A DNA stretch of 64,000 nt. Source: Jiangella alba. Lineage in GTDB: Bacteria; Actinomycetota; Actinomycetes; Jiangellales; Jiangellaceae. The position numbers were made by a program, and so were the translations under genes. The stretch lies in assembly GCF_900106035.1 (NCBI RefSeq), contig NZ_FNUC01000004.1:2046001-2110000 (forward strand), in the 5' to 3' direction. Below the pieces are notes generated by a model, which saw only the letters and a program-made list of their open reading frames with translations, was not told the DNA's origin and did not search any database. Of this stretch, positions 37,453-46,140 are shown in pieces (the stretch's first letter is position 1; every line of letters begins with the position of its first letter).

Positions 37453-38223
37453 ATGACGACACCTCTTCTGGTGACCGGTGGCACCGGCACCCTCGGACGT
37501 CTCATCGTGCCACGGCTGGTCGAAGCCGGACGGACCGTCCGGGTGCTCAGCCGCACGCCGCACGAGCCGGGTCCCGGCGTCGAGTACGTGACGGCCGACC
37601 TGCGCTCGGACGACGCCGCCGACGCGATCGCGGCCGCCGTCGACGGCGTCGACACCGTCCTGCACCTGGCCGGCGGCGCCAAGGGCGACGGTGAGGCGGC
37701 GCGGCGACTGACCCGCGCCGCCGCGCCGGCCGGCGTGAAGCACCTGGTGCACATCTCGGTGATCGGCGCCGACCGCGTGCCGATCGCGTGGTTCCGGGGC
37801 AAGCTGGCCGCCGAACAGGCCGTGACCGGGTCCGGCGTGCCGTGGACCATCCTGCGCGCCGCCCAGTTCCACGACCTCGTCCTGAAGACGGCGGCGGCGA
37901 TGGCGAAGCTGCCGGTGATCCCGGTCCCCGGCGGCCTGCGCTTCCAGCCCGTCGACGCGCGCGACGTGGCCGCGCGGCTGACCGAGCTGACCCTCGGCGA
38001 GCCGGCGGGGCTGGTCACCGACCTCGCCGGCCCGCGGGTCGCGCCGCTCGGTGACCTGCTGCGCTCGTACCTGACGGCGGCCGGCAAGCGGCGGCCGCTG
38101 CTGCCCGTCCGGATGCCCGGCAAGGCCGGCCGCGCCTACCGCGACGGCGACAACCTCGCCCTGGACGGCGCCGACCTCGGCACCCGGACCTGGGAGGACT
38201 TCCTCGCCGAGCGCCTCGGCTGA
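37453..38223 (+). CDS. NAD(P)-binding NmrA/SDR-like protein
   Basis: A 256-aa protein of the atypical SDR/NmrA type. LLVTGGTGTLGRLIVPRLVE at the start is the glycine-rich nucleotide-binding loop; VEYVTADLRS, DTVLHLAGGAKG and VKHLVHISVIGADR follow. The YxxxK catalytic motif is not obvious, so it may be a sensor rather than an oxidoreductase. It is a typical ECF41 partner (NAD-dependent epimerase group). The ATG at 37453 is very close to GAGGAG; a GTG at 37435 is an alternative start adding 6 residues. Confidence 0.85.
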   Translation: MTTPLLVTGGTGTLGRLIVPRLVEAGRTVRVLSRTPHEPGPGVEYVTADLRSDDAADAIAAAVDGVDTVLHLAGGAKGDGEAARRLTRAAAPAGVKHLVHISVIGADRVPIAWFRGKLAAEQAVTGSGVPWTILRAAQFHDLVLKTAAAMAKLPVIPVPGGLRFQPVDARDVAARLTELTLGEPAGLVTDLAGPRVAPLGDLLRSYLTAAGKRRPLLPVRMPGKAGRAYRDGDNLALDGADLGTRTWEDFLAERLG

Positions 38224-38262
38224 CGCGGCCCAAGTGTCCGGGCCGGCTGCGACACTGCGACC

Positions 38263-38682
38263 GTGACCTTCACTCCGGGACCGCTCCCGCGCGAGAAGCG
38301 CATGTGGCCGAGGTGGGCGTTCCCGTTCTCGATCGCCCTCGGCACGGCCCTCATCGGCGTCGCCGTCGGGCTGATCGTGGCCGCGGCCTGGCGCGGCACC
38401 GGGATGTTCCTGCTCACGCTCGCCGGGACGCTGCTGGCCGGCACGATCGGCTGGGTGTACATGACGGTGGGACAGCGCTACCGGCTCCGCCGAGGAGGGT
38501 TCGACGGGAAGATGCTCATCGCCGAGCTGCTCTCCGCAGGGGCGCTCTTCGTGATCTTCAGGACCGACGAACAGCTCGCCGCCACCATCGGCTGCGCGTT
38601 CATCGGCGTGGGCATGCTGGCCAACGCGCGGATGATCCGGATCGCCCGCGCCGACCGGCCGGCGGGCTCCGGACCAGGCTGA
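38263..38682 (+). CDS. Small four-helix membrane protein
   Basis: A 139-aa protein with four hydrophobic segments (about 20-42, 46-67, 84-102, 106-122), a basic stretch RYRLRRGGFDG between the second and third, and no recognised domain. It starts with a GTG 40 nt after the NAD(P)-binding gene on the same strand and may be part of that transcription unit. The C-terminal end is charged and probably cytoplasmic. The function is unknown. Confidence 0.65.
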   Translation: MTFTPGPLPREKRMWPRWAFPFSIALGTALIGVAVGLIVAAAWRGTGMFLLTLAGTLLAGTIGWVYMTVGQRYRLRRGGFDGKMLIAELLSAGALFVIFRTDEQLAATIGCAFIGVGMLANARMIRIARADRPAGSGPG

Positions 38683-38692
38683 GCCGCGAGCG

Positions 38693-39097
38693 TCAGGCGA
38701 CGAAGATGCAGAACGGGTGGCCGGACGGGTCGGCGTAGACGCGCAGGGGCTCGTCGGGGTCGTCGATGCGGTCGAAGATCATCCGTCCGCCGAGACCGAG
38801 CACGCGGTCGTGCTGGACCAGCAGCTCCTCCATCGACGGCACCGTCATGTCGAGGTGCAGCTGCTGCGGGACGGCGGGCTCGGGCCACGTCGACGGCGTC
38901 AGCTGGTCGGTCTGCTGGAACGCCAGCCGCCGGCCGCTGTCGGGGTCGAGCAGGACCAGCCAGTCGTCGCCGGCGGGGTCGACGCTCTCGTGGCCGGGCC
39001 GGTACACGTAGCCGAGCAACTGCCGGTAGAACTCCGCCAGTCCGCGCGCGTCGGTGGTGTCCAGCACGGTCTGCAGCACGCTGGGATAGGTCGTCAT
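38693..39097 (-). CDS. VOC-family (glyoxalase-like) protein
   Basis: A 134-aa protein of the vicinal-oxygen-chelate fold. It has VLDTTDARGLAEFYRQLLGY in the first beta-alpha-beta-beta-beta unit and VPQQLHLDMTV plus VYADPSGHPFCIFVA in the second; the last motif (DPSGHPFCI) is the common end of this group. Metal-binding positions are only partly present. The ATG is 6 nt after TACCGT (39104-39109), a leaderless layout. It is divergent from the GDPD gene, which has the same hexamer at the same distance. Confidence 0.88.
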   Translation of the reverse strand: MTTYPSVLQTVLDTTDARGLAEFYRQLLGYVYRPGHESVDPAGDDWLVLLDPDSGRRLAFQQTDQLTPSTWPEPAVPQQLHLDMTVPSMEELLVQHDRVLGLGGRMIFDRIDDPDEPLRVYADPSGHPFCIFVA

Positions 39098-39174
39098 GCC
39101 GGGACGGTACCCGCCGGGTCCGACGTTCATCTCGGGTCCGCGCAAGTGTCAGTGGCGGGCACTACCGTTCGCCC

Positions 39175-40143
39175 ATGAGCAGGCTCACCGGTCTCCTCGC
39201 CGCCGGCCTCGTCGCAGCGGCGCTCATCCCGACCACGACGGCCACGGCCGCCACGGACAACCCGTGGCTCGAGCGGCGCGTCCTCAACATCGCGCACCAG
39301 GGCGGCGAGATCGAGGCGCCGTCCGACACCCTCTACGCGTTCCGGACGGCGCTCGACAAGGGCGCCGACGTGCTCGAACTGGACGTCCACGCGACGACCG
39401 ACGGCGAGCTGGTGGTCCTGCACGACACCACCGTCGACAGGACGACGAACGGCGCCGGGCGGGTCGACGCGCTGACGCTCGAGCAGATCAGGGCGCTCGA
39501 CGCCGCGCACTGGTTCGTCCCCGGCTGCGGGACGTGCCACGGCCAGGACGACGCCGCCTACGCGTTCCGCGGCGTCGCCACGGGCGAGCGGCCGGCGCCC
39601 GACGGGTTCACGGCCGCCGACTTCCGCATCCCGACGCTGCGCGAGGTGCTCGAGACGTTCCCGGACGTCCTGCTCAACGTCGAGATCAAGCGCACCCGCC
39701 CCGAGACCTCGCCGTACGAGCGCACCATGGCCGACCTCCTCGCCGAGTTCGGCCGCGGCACCGACACCGTCGTCGCCTCGTTCTCCGACAGCGCCGTCAC
39801 GCGGTTCAAGCTCTACAACCGCGACGTCAGTACGTCGCCGGGCACCAACCAGGTCACGGCGTTCTGGCTGAACACGCTCGGCCCGCTGACCGGCATCACG
39901 CTGCACGGGCACCACGCGCTGCAGGTGCCGCCGTCGCAGTCGGGCATCCCGGTCGTCACGGCCGACTTCGTCGCCGACGCGCACCGCCGCGGCCTCGCCG
40001 TCCACGTCTGGACCATCAACGACCGCGCCGAGATGGAGCGGCTCATCGACCTCGGCGTCGACGGCATCATGACCGACCGGCCCACGCTGCTCGAACAGGT
40101 GCTGGACGACCGCGCCGCGGCGGACCCGACCGGCCGGGCATAG
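39175..40143 (+). CDS. Secreted glycerophosphodiester phosphodiesterase
   Basis: A 322-aa exported enzyme that splits glycerophosphodiesters into glycerol-3-phosphate and an alcohol. A signal peptide (about 1-26, ending TATAA) has no lipobox. The catalytic domain has IAHQGGEIEAPSDTLYAF (His41), ELDVHATTDGELVVLHD and later LNVEIKR and VTADFVADAHRRGLAVHVWT. An insert with PGCGTCHGQDD could bind a metal. The ATG is 6 nt after TACCGT (39163-39168), a leaderless layout mirrored by the divergent VOC gene. Confidence 0.93.
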   Translation: MSRLTGLLAAGLVAAALIPTTTATAATDNPWLERRVLNIAHQGGEIEAPSDTLYAFRTALDKGADVLELDVHATTDGELVVLHDTTVDRTTNGAGRVDALTLEQIRALDAAHWFVPGCGTCHGQDDAAYAFRGVATGERPAPDGFTAADFRIPTLREVLETFPDVLLNVEIKRTRPETSPYERTMADLLAEFGRGTDTVVASFSDSAVTRFKLYNRDVSTSPGTNQVTAFWLNTLGPLTGITLHGHHALQVPPSQSGIPVVTADFVADAHRRGLAVHVWTINDRAEMERLIDLGVDGIMTDRPTLLEQVLDDRAAADPTGRA

Positions 40144-40211
40144 TTCGCGGCCCCGGGCGCTTGTAGCAAGGCAGTCGCGACGACGCGACTGGACGAGAGG
40201 ACGCCGCGCCG

Positions 40212-41510
40212 ATGACCACGCAGGCCCGCCGCATCCAGAGCGTGTACATCACGTTGATTCTCGGCAACACGCTGGCAGCCTCGTTCATCTGGGGCATCAA
40301 CACGCTGTTCCTGCTCGATGCCGGGCTGAGCAACCTGGAGGCGTTCGCCGCCAACGCGTTCTACACGGTCGGCGTCGTGCTCTTCGAGGTTCCTACGGGG
40401 GTCATCGCGGATACCTGGGGGCGGCGGGTGTCGTACCTGCTCGGCACCGTGACGCTCGCCGTGACAACCGCGCTGTACTACCTGATGTGGCAGATCAGCG
40501 CGCCGTTCTGGGCGTGGGCCGTGGTGTCGGCGCTACTCGGCCTGGGGTTCACGTTCTTCTCCGGCGCGGTCGAGGCGTGGCTGGTCGACGCCCTGCACCA
40601 CGCGGGGTACGAGGGCAGCCTCGAGGCGGTCTTCGGCCGCGGCCAGATGGTCTCCGGCGTGGCGATGCTCGGCGGGTCGGTCGCAGGCGGCGTGATCGCC
40701 CAGGTGACCGACCTGGGGGTGCCGTTCCTGCTGCGGGTGGGCGTGCTGCTGGCGATGTTCGTCGTGGCGGGCCTGCTGATGCGCGATCTCGGCTTCACCC
40801 CGGACCGGTCGGCGGGCGCGAGGCAGGCGGTGCGCGGCATCTGGTCGGCCTCCATCGAGCACGGCCTGAAGAACCCGCCGGTGCGCTGGGTCATGCTGGC
40901 CGCGCCCTTCGTGTCCGGCGTCAGCTTCTACGGCTTCTACGCGATGCAGCCCTACCTGCTGGAGCTGTACGGCGACCCCGACGCCTACTCGATCGCGGGC
41001 CTGGCTGCGGCCGCCGTCGCCGGAGCCCAGGTGGTCGGCGGATACCTCGCGCCGCACGCCCGGCGGCTGTTCCGCAAGCGGACGACGGCGCTGATCGGCG
41101 GCACGGTGGCCAGCGCGGCGATCCTGGGGCTGCTCGGCGTCACCGAGGGATTCTGGGTGGCGATCGTCCTGCTGGTGCTGTGGGCCCTGGTGTTCGCCGC
41201 GGAGATGCCGATCCGGCAGGCCTACCTCAACGACATGATCCCGTCGAAGCAGCGGGCGACGGTGCTGTCGTTCGACTCGCTGATGGGCAACGCCGGCGGC
41301 GTCGTCACCCAGCCCGCGCTCGGCCGGGCCGCCGACGTGTACGGCTACGGCACGTCACTGGCGATCGGCGGCGCGATCCAGCTGCTGGCGGCGCCGTTCC
41401 TGGTCATGAGCCGCCGGCAGGGCTCGACGGCGGACGTCGCCGTCACCGTGTCCGGTGCGCCGGCCGTGACGGATCCGCCCGCCCCGCCGGACGAGAAGCT
41501 ACAGCGTTGA
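40212..41510 (+). CDS. MFS transporter
   Basis: A 432-aa inner-membrane protein with about 12 hydrophobic segments. The loop between helices 2 and 3 has GVIADTWGRRVSYLLG, the MFS motif A (G-x-x-x-D-x-x-G-R-R), and EVPTGVIADTWG just before it. It probably exports small molecules, but the substrate cannot be told. The ATG has GAGAGGA upstream. Its TGA (41508-41510) overlaps the -35 hexamer of the ArsR gene that follows. Confidence 0.92.
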   Translation: MTTQARRIQSVYITLILGNTLAASFIWGINTLFLLDAGLSNLEAFAANAFYTVGVVLFEVPTGVIADTWGRRVSYLLGTVTLAVTTALYYLMWQISAPFWAWAVVSALLGLGFTFFSGAVEAWLVDALHHAGYEGSLEAVFGRGQMVSGVAMLGGSVAGGVIAQVTDLGVPFLLRVGVLLAMFVVAGLLMRDLGFTPDRSAGARQAVRGIWSASIEHGLKNPPVRWVMLAAPFVSGVSFYGFYAMQPYLLELYGDPDAYSIAGLAAAAVAGAQVVGGYLAPHARRLFRKRTTALIGGTVASAAILGLLGVTEGFWVAIVLLVLWALVFAAEMPIRQAYLNDMIPSKQRATVLSFDSLMGNAGGVVTQPALGRAADVYGYGTSLAIGGAIQLLAAPFLVMSRRQGSTADVAVTVSGAPAVTDPPAPPDEKLQR

Positions 41511-41536
41511 CTTATATAAGTACGTGCCGATAAACT
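41507..41536 (+). promoter_or_regulatory. Promoter of the ArsR-SRPBCC operon with palindromic operator
   Basis: TTGACT (41507-41512), an 18-nt spacer and TAAACT (41531-41536), then 6 nt to the ATG: the strongest promoter match of the window. The 12-bp perfect palindrome ACTTATATAAGT (41510-41521) overlaps the -35 and is unusually AT-rich for this genome; it is a good candidate for autoregulation by the ArsR protein. Confidence 0.75.
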
Positions 41537-41542
41537 AGTCCC

Positions 41543-41914
41543 ATGCATGCCTTCGACGTGCTCGGCGACCCGGTGCGCCGCCGGATCCTGGAGCTGCTCG
41601 CCGACGGCGAGCTGACCTCGGGCGCCGTCACGTCGGTCATCCAGCAGGAGTTCGGCATCTCGCAGCCGGCGGTGTCGCAGCATCTCAAGGTGCTGCGCGA
41701 GTCCGGGTTCGCCACCGTGCGGCCCGACGGCGCCCGCCGGCTGTACGCCGTCAGCACCGAACCGCTCCGCGACGTCGACGTATGGCTCGACCGCTTCCGC
41801 CGGTTCTGGACCCCTCCGCTGGACGCGCTGGCCACCGAACTGGCCAGGGGCAAGCGGCAACGCCGGCTGCAGCAGCAGGCCGGCCACGAACCGGACCAGG
41901 AGAACTCCCCATGA
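41543..41914 (+). CDS. ArsR-family transcriptional repressor
   Basis: A 123-aa winged-helix protein. HAFDVLGDPVRRRILELLAD at the start and FGISQPAVSQHLKVLRESGF (recognition helix) are typical of the ArsR/SmtB group without metal cysteines, as in the regulators paired with SRPBCC proteins. The ATG is 6 nt after TAAACT, so the mRNA is probably leaderless. Its stop overlaps the ATG of the SRPBCC gene (ATGA). It likely represses its own operon through the palindrome at 41510-41521. Confidence 0.93.
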   Translation: MHAFDVLGDPVRRRILELLADGELTSGAVTSVIQQEFGISQPAVSQHLKVLRESGFATVRPDGARRLYAVSTEPLRDVDVWLDRFRRFWTPPLDALATELARGKRQRRLQQQAGHEPDQENSP

Positions 41915-42570
41915 TCGATGTCGTCGAACAGGTCAACGCCGTGCGCCGCCAGGTCGGCTCGCGGACCATCGAGGCCGGCGAGGCTCGCACCGTCACCATC
42001 AGCCAGACCTACCCGGCCGCCGTCGAGGACGTCTGGGACGCCTGCACCAACGCCGAGCGCATCCCGCGCTGGTTCTCACCGGTCACCGGCGAGCTGAAGC
42101 TCGGCGGGCGGTACCAGGTCGAGGGCAACGCCGGCGGCACCGTCGAACACTGCGACCCGCCCCAGAGCTTCGCCGTCACCTGGGAGTTCAACGGCGAGGT
42201 CAGTTGGGTCGAGGTCCGCCTCACCGCCGACGGCGACGAGCGGACCCGGTTCGAGCTCGAGCACATCGCGCTGGTCAACAGCACGTCGCTGGAATTCTGG
42301 GACCTCTACGGCCCGGGCGCGGTCGGGCTCGGCTGGGACCTCGCGTTCGTCGGCCTGAGCCTGCACTTCGCCTCCGGCGGCGAGCAGGTCGACCCGAAGG
42401 CGGTCGAGGCCTGGACCATGGGCGACGCCGGCAAGCAGTTCGTCGGCCTGGCCAGCGAGCGCTGGCGCGACGCCAACGTCGAGAGCGGGTTCGCGACGCC
42501 CGAGGCCGCGCAGGGCGCCGCCGACCGGACGACCGCCTTCTACACCGGCGTCGAGGCGCCGCAGGGCTGA
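41911..42570 (+). CDS. SRPBCC (AHSA1/START-like) protein
   Basis: A 219-aa protein with the AHSA1-type SRPBCC fold: VTISQTYPAAVEDVWDACTN, AERIPRWFSPVTGELKLGG, GTVEHCDPPQSFAVTWEF and TRFELEHIAL. These proteins bind hydrophobic ligands in a deep pocket. It overlaps the ArsR gene by 4 nt, a common pairing. The C-terminal part (about 130-219) is longer than the basic domain and helical. Confidence 0.9.
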   Translation: MIDVVEQVNAVRRQVGSRTIEAGEARTVTISQTYPAAVEDVWDACTNAERIPRWFSPVTGELKLGGRYQVEGNAGGTVEHCDPPQSFAVTWEFNGEVSWVEVRLTADGDERTRFELEHIALVNSTSLEFWDLYGPGAVGLGWDLAFVGLSLHFASGGEQVDPKAVEAWTMGDAGKQFVGLASERWRDANVESGFATPEAAQGAADRTTAFYTGVEAPQG

Positions 42571-42595
42571 CCGGCCGGCGGGCTGCCGGCCCGGG

Positions 42596-43996
42596 TCAGA
42601 TGCCGTGTTCGGCCGCCACCCTGCCCGAGGTGACCGCGGCGTCCAACGCGGCGAAGTCGGCCTCGCACTGGTCCGCGTAACTGCGTGACCATCGGGCGAC
42701 CGCGCGGTCGAACGCGTCGGACCGGCCCAGGTAGCCGCGGATCACCGCGCCGCCCGGCGACTGGCTGTGCGCACGCGCCAGCAGCCCGCCGCAGAGCACG
42801 CCGTACTCGGTGAACTGCGACGGCGTGAGGGCGGCGAGGTCGACGGACCCCTTCATGTCGCGGAACTGACGCCAGTAGTAGTCGACCCGCGGCCGGTCCG
42901 CCGCCTCGCCGGCCCACCCGGTGATCCAGCCGAGGAACGGGTCGGACTGCGCCTGCAGGATCCGCTGCGCCGCCACCACCCGGTGACCCTGCGTGTGCGG
43001 CTCACCGTTCGCCGGGACACCGTCGGGCAGGGCGTCCGGCAGTCCGCCGTACGTCGCCAGGACCGACGGCTGCGCCTCCTTGGCCTGCAGGAACAGCGGT
43101 TCGTCGTGCGGGCCGGTGAACATCAGCACGTAGCAGCGGGTGCCGACGCTGCCGACGCCGACCACCCGCAGCACGTAGTCGTCCAGCCTGAACTGCGACA
43201 GCAGCAGGGCGACGTCCTGGCGCAGTGTGGCGCGATACCGCTCGAACAGCAGCTGCAACTGCTCGACGGTCGCGTGGTCGACGTGCCGGGTGATCGGCGG
43301 CTGATCCACGATGCGCCGTCGCCCGTCCGCCTCGGTCGTGACGATCTTGGCGAGCACCTGCTCGGACGTGCGCGACCGTGCCTTCTTCACCGTCTTCCGG
43401 ACGACGGCGCGGTTGCCGGCGGCGGTGAGCCCGGCGAGCTGGTCGGCGTCGACCTGGTAGTAGTAGCGCTCCAGCGCAGACAGCTCGTACAGCCGGAGCA
43501 GCGCCTCGCGATAGCCGCGGACGGCGGCCTCGGTGGCGTCCGCGCAGGCCGGCTCACTCATGCCGAGGTCGCGGCCGCCGACGTAGACGCTGGTCGCCAG
43601 CCGCTTGACGTCCCATTCCCACGGGGCGTTGCCGGCCTCGTCGAAGTCATTGAGGTCGAACAGCAGACGCCGCTCCGGCGACGCGAACAGCCCGAAGTTC
43701 GACACATGCGCATCGCCGCAGGACACGACCTCGACGCCGGTGTGCGGGCCGCCGGCCAGGTCGTGCGCCATGACCGCCGCCGTGCCCCGGTAGTACGCGA
43801 ACGGCGACTGCAGCATGCGCCCGATGCGCACCGGGGTCAGGTCGGCGAGTCGGCTCGCGTGCTGGGCGACGAGGATCGCGACGGGGTCGCGCTCGGCTGG
43901 TGCGGCCACCGTGGCCGCGGCGTGGGCGGAGCGGGCCAGGGTCGCCCGCAGGTCCTTCCCGGCGGCGCGGCTCTCCTGGACGGTACTGATGCTCAT
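42596..43996 (-). CDS. DUF2252-family protein
   Basis: A 466-aa protein of the DUF2252 family, which has a protein-kinase-like fold. It has RIGRMLQSPFAYYRGTAAVM, VSCGDAHVSNFGLFASPERR, LLFDLNDFDEAGNAPWEWDV and DVKRLATSVYVGGRDLG. The D-A-H-x-x-N-F and D-x-N-D-F-D-E motifs correspond to kinase catalytic and metal-binding loops. The substrate is unknown. The ATG is at 43996. It is convergent with the ArsR-SRPBCC operon and divergent from the MFS gene at 44089. Confidence 0.93.
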   Translation of the reverse strand: MSISTVQESRAAGKDLRATLARSAHAAATVAAPAERDPVAILVAQHASRLADLTPVRIGRMLQSPFAYYRGTAAVMAHDLAGGPHTGVEVVSCGDAHVSNFGLFASPERRLLFDLNDFDEAGNAPWEWDVKRLATSVYVGGRDLGMSEPACADATEAAVRGYREALLRLYELSALERYYYQVDADQLAGLTAAGNRAVVRKTVKKARSRTSEQVLAKIVTTEADGRRRIVDQPPITRHVDHATVEQLQLLFERYRATLRQDVALLLSQFRLDDYVLRVVGVGSVGTRCYVLMFTGPHDEPLFLQAKEAQPSVLATYGGLPDALPDGVPANGEPHTQGHRVVAAQRILQAQSDPFLGWITGWAGEAADRPRVDYYWRQFRDMKGSVDLAALTPSQFTEYGVLCGGLLARAHSQSPGGAVIRGYLGRSDAFDRAVARWSRSYADQCEADFAALDAAVTSGRVAAEHGI

Positions 43997-44088
43997 GGAT
44001 CTCCGTTCGTCGGCCGTCCCGACAGTGTGCCGTGCTCGTCGCGCCGGCGGGCGGACCTTGTCGGACCCTCGGACTAGCGTTCGACCCC

Positions 44089-45339
44089 ATGACGATCATG
44101 ACGGACGCCGGTGTGACGGTGCGCTGGCGCGGCGGGTACGGGCGGCTGTGGTCGGCCGCCGTCCTGTCGCGCTTCGGCGACGCCGTGCGCAATGTGGCGT
44201 TTCCGTTGGTCGCGGCCGGTCTCACGACGTCGCCGTTCCTGCTGTCGGTGGTGTCGGCGGCCGGCTACCTGCCGTGGCTGCTGTTCGGGCTGCTCGGCGG
44301 CGCCCTGGCCGACCGCGTCGACCGGCGCCGGGCCATGTGGACGGTCGACGTCGTGCGCGGGGTGCTGGTGGCGGCGTTCGCGCTGGCACTGGCGCTCGGG
44401 CAGGCGCACCTCGCCGTGCTGGCGGTGCTCGCGTTCGCGCTGACCACGCTGCAGACGCTGTTCGACAACGCGGCCACGGCCATCCTGCCCACGCTGGTGC
44501 CGCGGGCGGCGCTGCCGTCGGCCAACGCGCGGCTGATGACCGGTCAGGCGCTGGCCGGCACGTTCCTCGGCGCGCCGGCGGCCGGGTTGCTGGTCACGGC
44601 GGGCGTGGCGCTGCCGTTCGCGGTCGACGCGGCGACGTACCTGGTGGCGGCGGCGCTCATCGCGTCGTTGCCACGGCCGGCCGTGGGGGTGTCGGTCCGG
44701 CCGGCCGGGTCCACGTTGCGGTCCGAGATCGCGGCGGGCGTGCGGCGGCTCTGGCGCGACCGCCTGCTGCGCGGTGGCTGCCTGGCGAACCTGCTGGGCA
44801 ACCTGGTGATCGGCGGGCTGCAGGCGCTGCTGGTGCTCATCATCACGCGCTGGGCCGGCGCCTCCGACGTCGTGTTCGGGCTGGTGCTGGCGGCGTACGG
44901 CGCCGGTGGGGTGGTGGGCGGGCTGGTGGCGACGCGGGTCGGGCGGTGGGTGGGCGGCGGTGCGGCGGCCATGGTGCTCGCGCTGGCCGCGCAGGCCGGC
45001 TGCCTGCTCGTCATCGGCGGCGTGCCGCACCCCGCGGCGACGGCGGCCGCCCTGGCCGTGTTCGGGGTGGCCGGCATGGTGGTGAACGTGCACTTCGTGT
45101 CGCTGACGCAGCAGCGCACCCCCGACGACCTCCTCGGCCGCGTGTCGTCCGCCGAACGCACGCTGGGCGCCGCCGGCGCGCCGGTGGGCGCGTTGCTGTT
45201 CGGCGCGCTGGCCGAGGTCACGGAGGTCAACGTGCCGGCGCTGGCCGGGGCCGCCTTCCTGGCCGTGTCCGCCCTCGTCGTCCGCCGCGCGGCCCGCACG
45301 GAACGGCTCGATGACGAGACGGTGAACCGCGGGGTGTGA
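44089..45339 (+). CDS. MFS exporter
   Basis: A 416-aa inner-membrane protein with about 12 hydrophobic segments of the type often annotated as MFS drug or enterobactin exporter. ADRVDRRRAMWTVDVVRG in the 2-3 loop is the motif A region, and FDNAATAILPTLVPRAALPS is typical of this branch. TAGCGT lies 8 nt before the ATG at 44089. The substrate is unknown. It precedes a manganese riboswitch but is not part of that unit. Confidence 0.9.
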   Translation: MTIMTDAGVTVRWRGGYGRLWSAAVLSRFGDAVRNVAFPLVAAGLTTSPFLLSVVSAAGYLPWLLFGLLGGALADRVDRRRAMWTVDVVRGVLVAAFALALALGQAHLAVLAVLAFALTTLQTLFDNAATAILPTLVPRAALPSANARLMTGQALAGTFLGAPAAGLLVTAGVALPFAVDAATYLVAAALIASLPRPAVGVSVRPAGSTLRSEIAAGVRRLWRDRLLRGGCLANLLGNLVIGGLQALLVLIITRWAGASDVVFGLVLAAYGAGGVVGGLVATRVGRWVGGGAAAMVLALAAQAGCLLVIGGVPHPAATAAALAVFGVAGMVVNVHFVSLTQQRTPDDLLGRVSSAERTLGAAGAPVGALLFGALAEVTEVNVPALAGAAFLAVSALVVRRAARTERLDDETVNRGV

Positions 45340-45389
45340 GGCTGCCCACGTCGGCTGGATTCCGCCTCACCGATCCCGGTAAGCTGAGC

Positions 45390-45550
45390 CCCAGCGAAGG
45401 GGAGTAGCCCCCAATGTCGCGGTCGACATACTGACGCTCCGGCGTCCGGCCGCGCGGCCTCGTCAGAGGCGGGCGAGACCTTCGACCCATGGCAATACGT
45501 TGCCGGGTCGGAGTCTCGCATCTTCCGGTCCGGCGTGACTGGAAGGGATC
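45390..45550 (+). ncRNA. yybP-ykoY family (manganese) riboswitch
   Basis: AGCGAAGGGGAGTAGCC (45393-45409) and GGCGAGACCTTCG (45472-45484) are the two conserved strands of the yybP-ykoY aptamer, with CGAAGG pairing with CCTTCG as P1. The switch part can be drawn: GCGAGAC (45473-45479) can pair instead with GTCTCGC (45513-45519), forming a long hairpin that breaks the aptamer, and CTTCC (45521-45525) can pair with the GGAAG (45541-45545) of the ribosome-binding site. The family senses Mn2+ and usually controls exporters, which fits the TMEM165/Gdt1 gene downstream. The pairings were found by eye. Confidence 0.9.
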
Positions 45551-45552
45551 CG

Positions 45553-46140
45553 ATGGCCGACCTGTGGGCCGCGTTCCTCGTGAGCTTCGGCGTCATCTTC
45601 GTGGCCGAGCTCGGTGACAAGTCCCAGCTGATGGCGTTGACGTTCGCCACGCGGTTCAAGGCGTGGCACGTCATCCTCGGCATCACGATCGCGACGACCG
45701 TCGTGCACCTGGCGTCGGTCGCGATCGGGTTCGGGCTGGGCGAGGCGCTCCCGACCGGCTGGATCAACGTCGTCGCGGCGGTCGCGTTCTTCGGCTTCGC
45801 CGCCTGGACGTGGCGCGGCGACTCGTTGACCGACGACGAGAAGAGCAAGGCCGAACGGACCACCAAGGCCGCCGTCATCGCCGTCGGCACGGCGTTCTTC
45901 CTGGCCGAGCTGGGCGACAAGACCATGCTCGCCACCATCACGCTGGCCGCCGACAACGACTGGGTCGGTGTGTGGATCGGCTCTACCGTCGGCATGGTCG
46001 CCGCGGACGCGCTGGCGATCGTCGTCGGCCGCTACCTGGGGCAGCGGCTGCCCGAGCGGCTGATCCAGGTCGGCGCCTCTGCCCTGTTCGTCCTGTTCGG
46101 CGTCTGGTTGCTGATCGAGGGCATGGCCGAACTCACCTAG
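45553..46140 (+). CDS. TMEM165/Gdt1-family (UPF0016) cation transporter
   Basis: A 195-aa inner-membrane protein with two repeats of three hydrophobic segments, each carrying the family motif: FVAELGDKSQLMAL (first) and FLAELGDKTMLATI (second). Members export Mn2+ or exchange Ca2+/H+. The linker between the repeats has WRGDSLTDDEKSKAERTTKA. The ATG at 45553 has GGAAGGGA upstream, which the riboswitch can hide. Gene and riboswitch together indicate manganese efflux. The stop overlaps the end of the convergent mannosyltransferase gene by 4 nt. Confidence 0.94.
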   Translation: MADLWAAFLVSFGVIFVAELGDKSQLMALTFATRFKAWHVILGITIATTVVHLASVAIGFGLGEALPTGWINVVAAVAFFGFAAWTWRGDSLTDDEKSKAERTTKAAVIAVGTAFFLAELGDKTMLATITLAADNDWVGVWIGSTVGMVAADALAIVVGRYLGQRLPERLIQVGASALFVLFGVWLLIEGMAELT

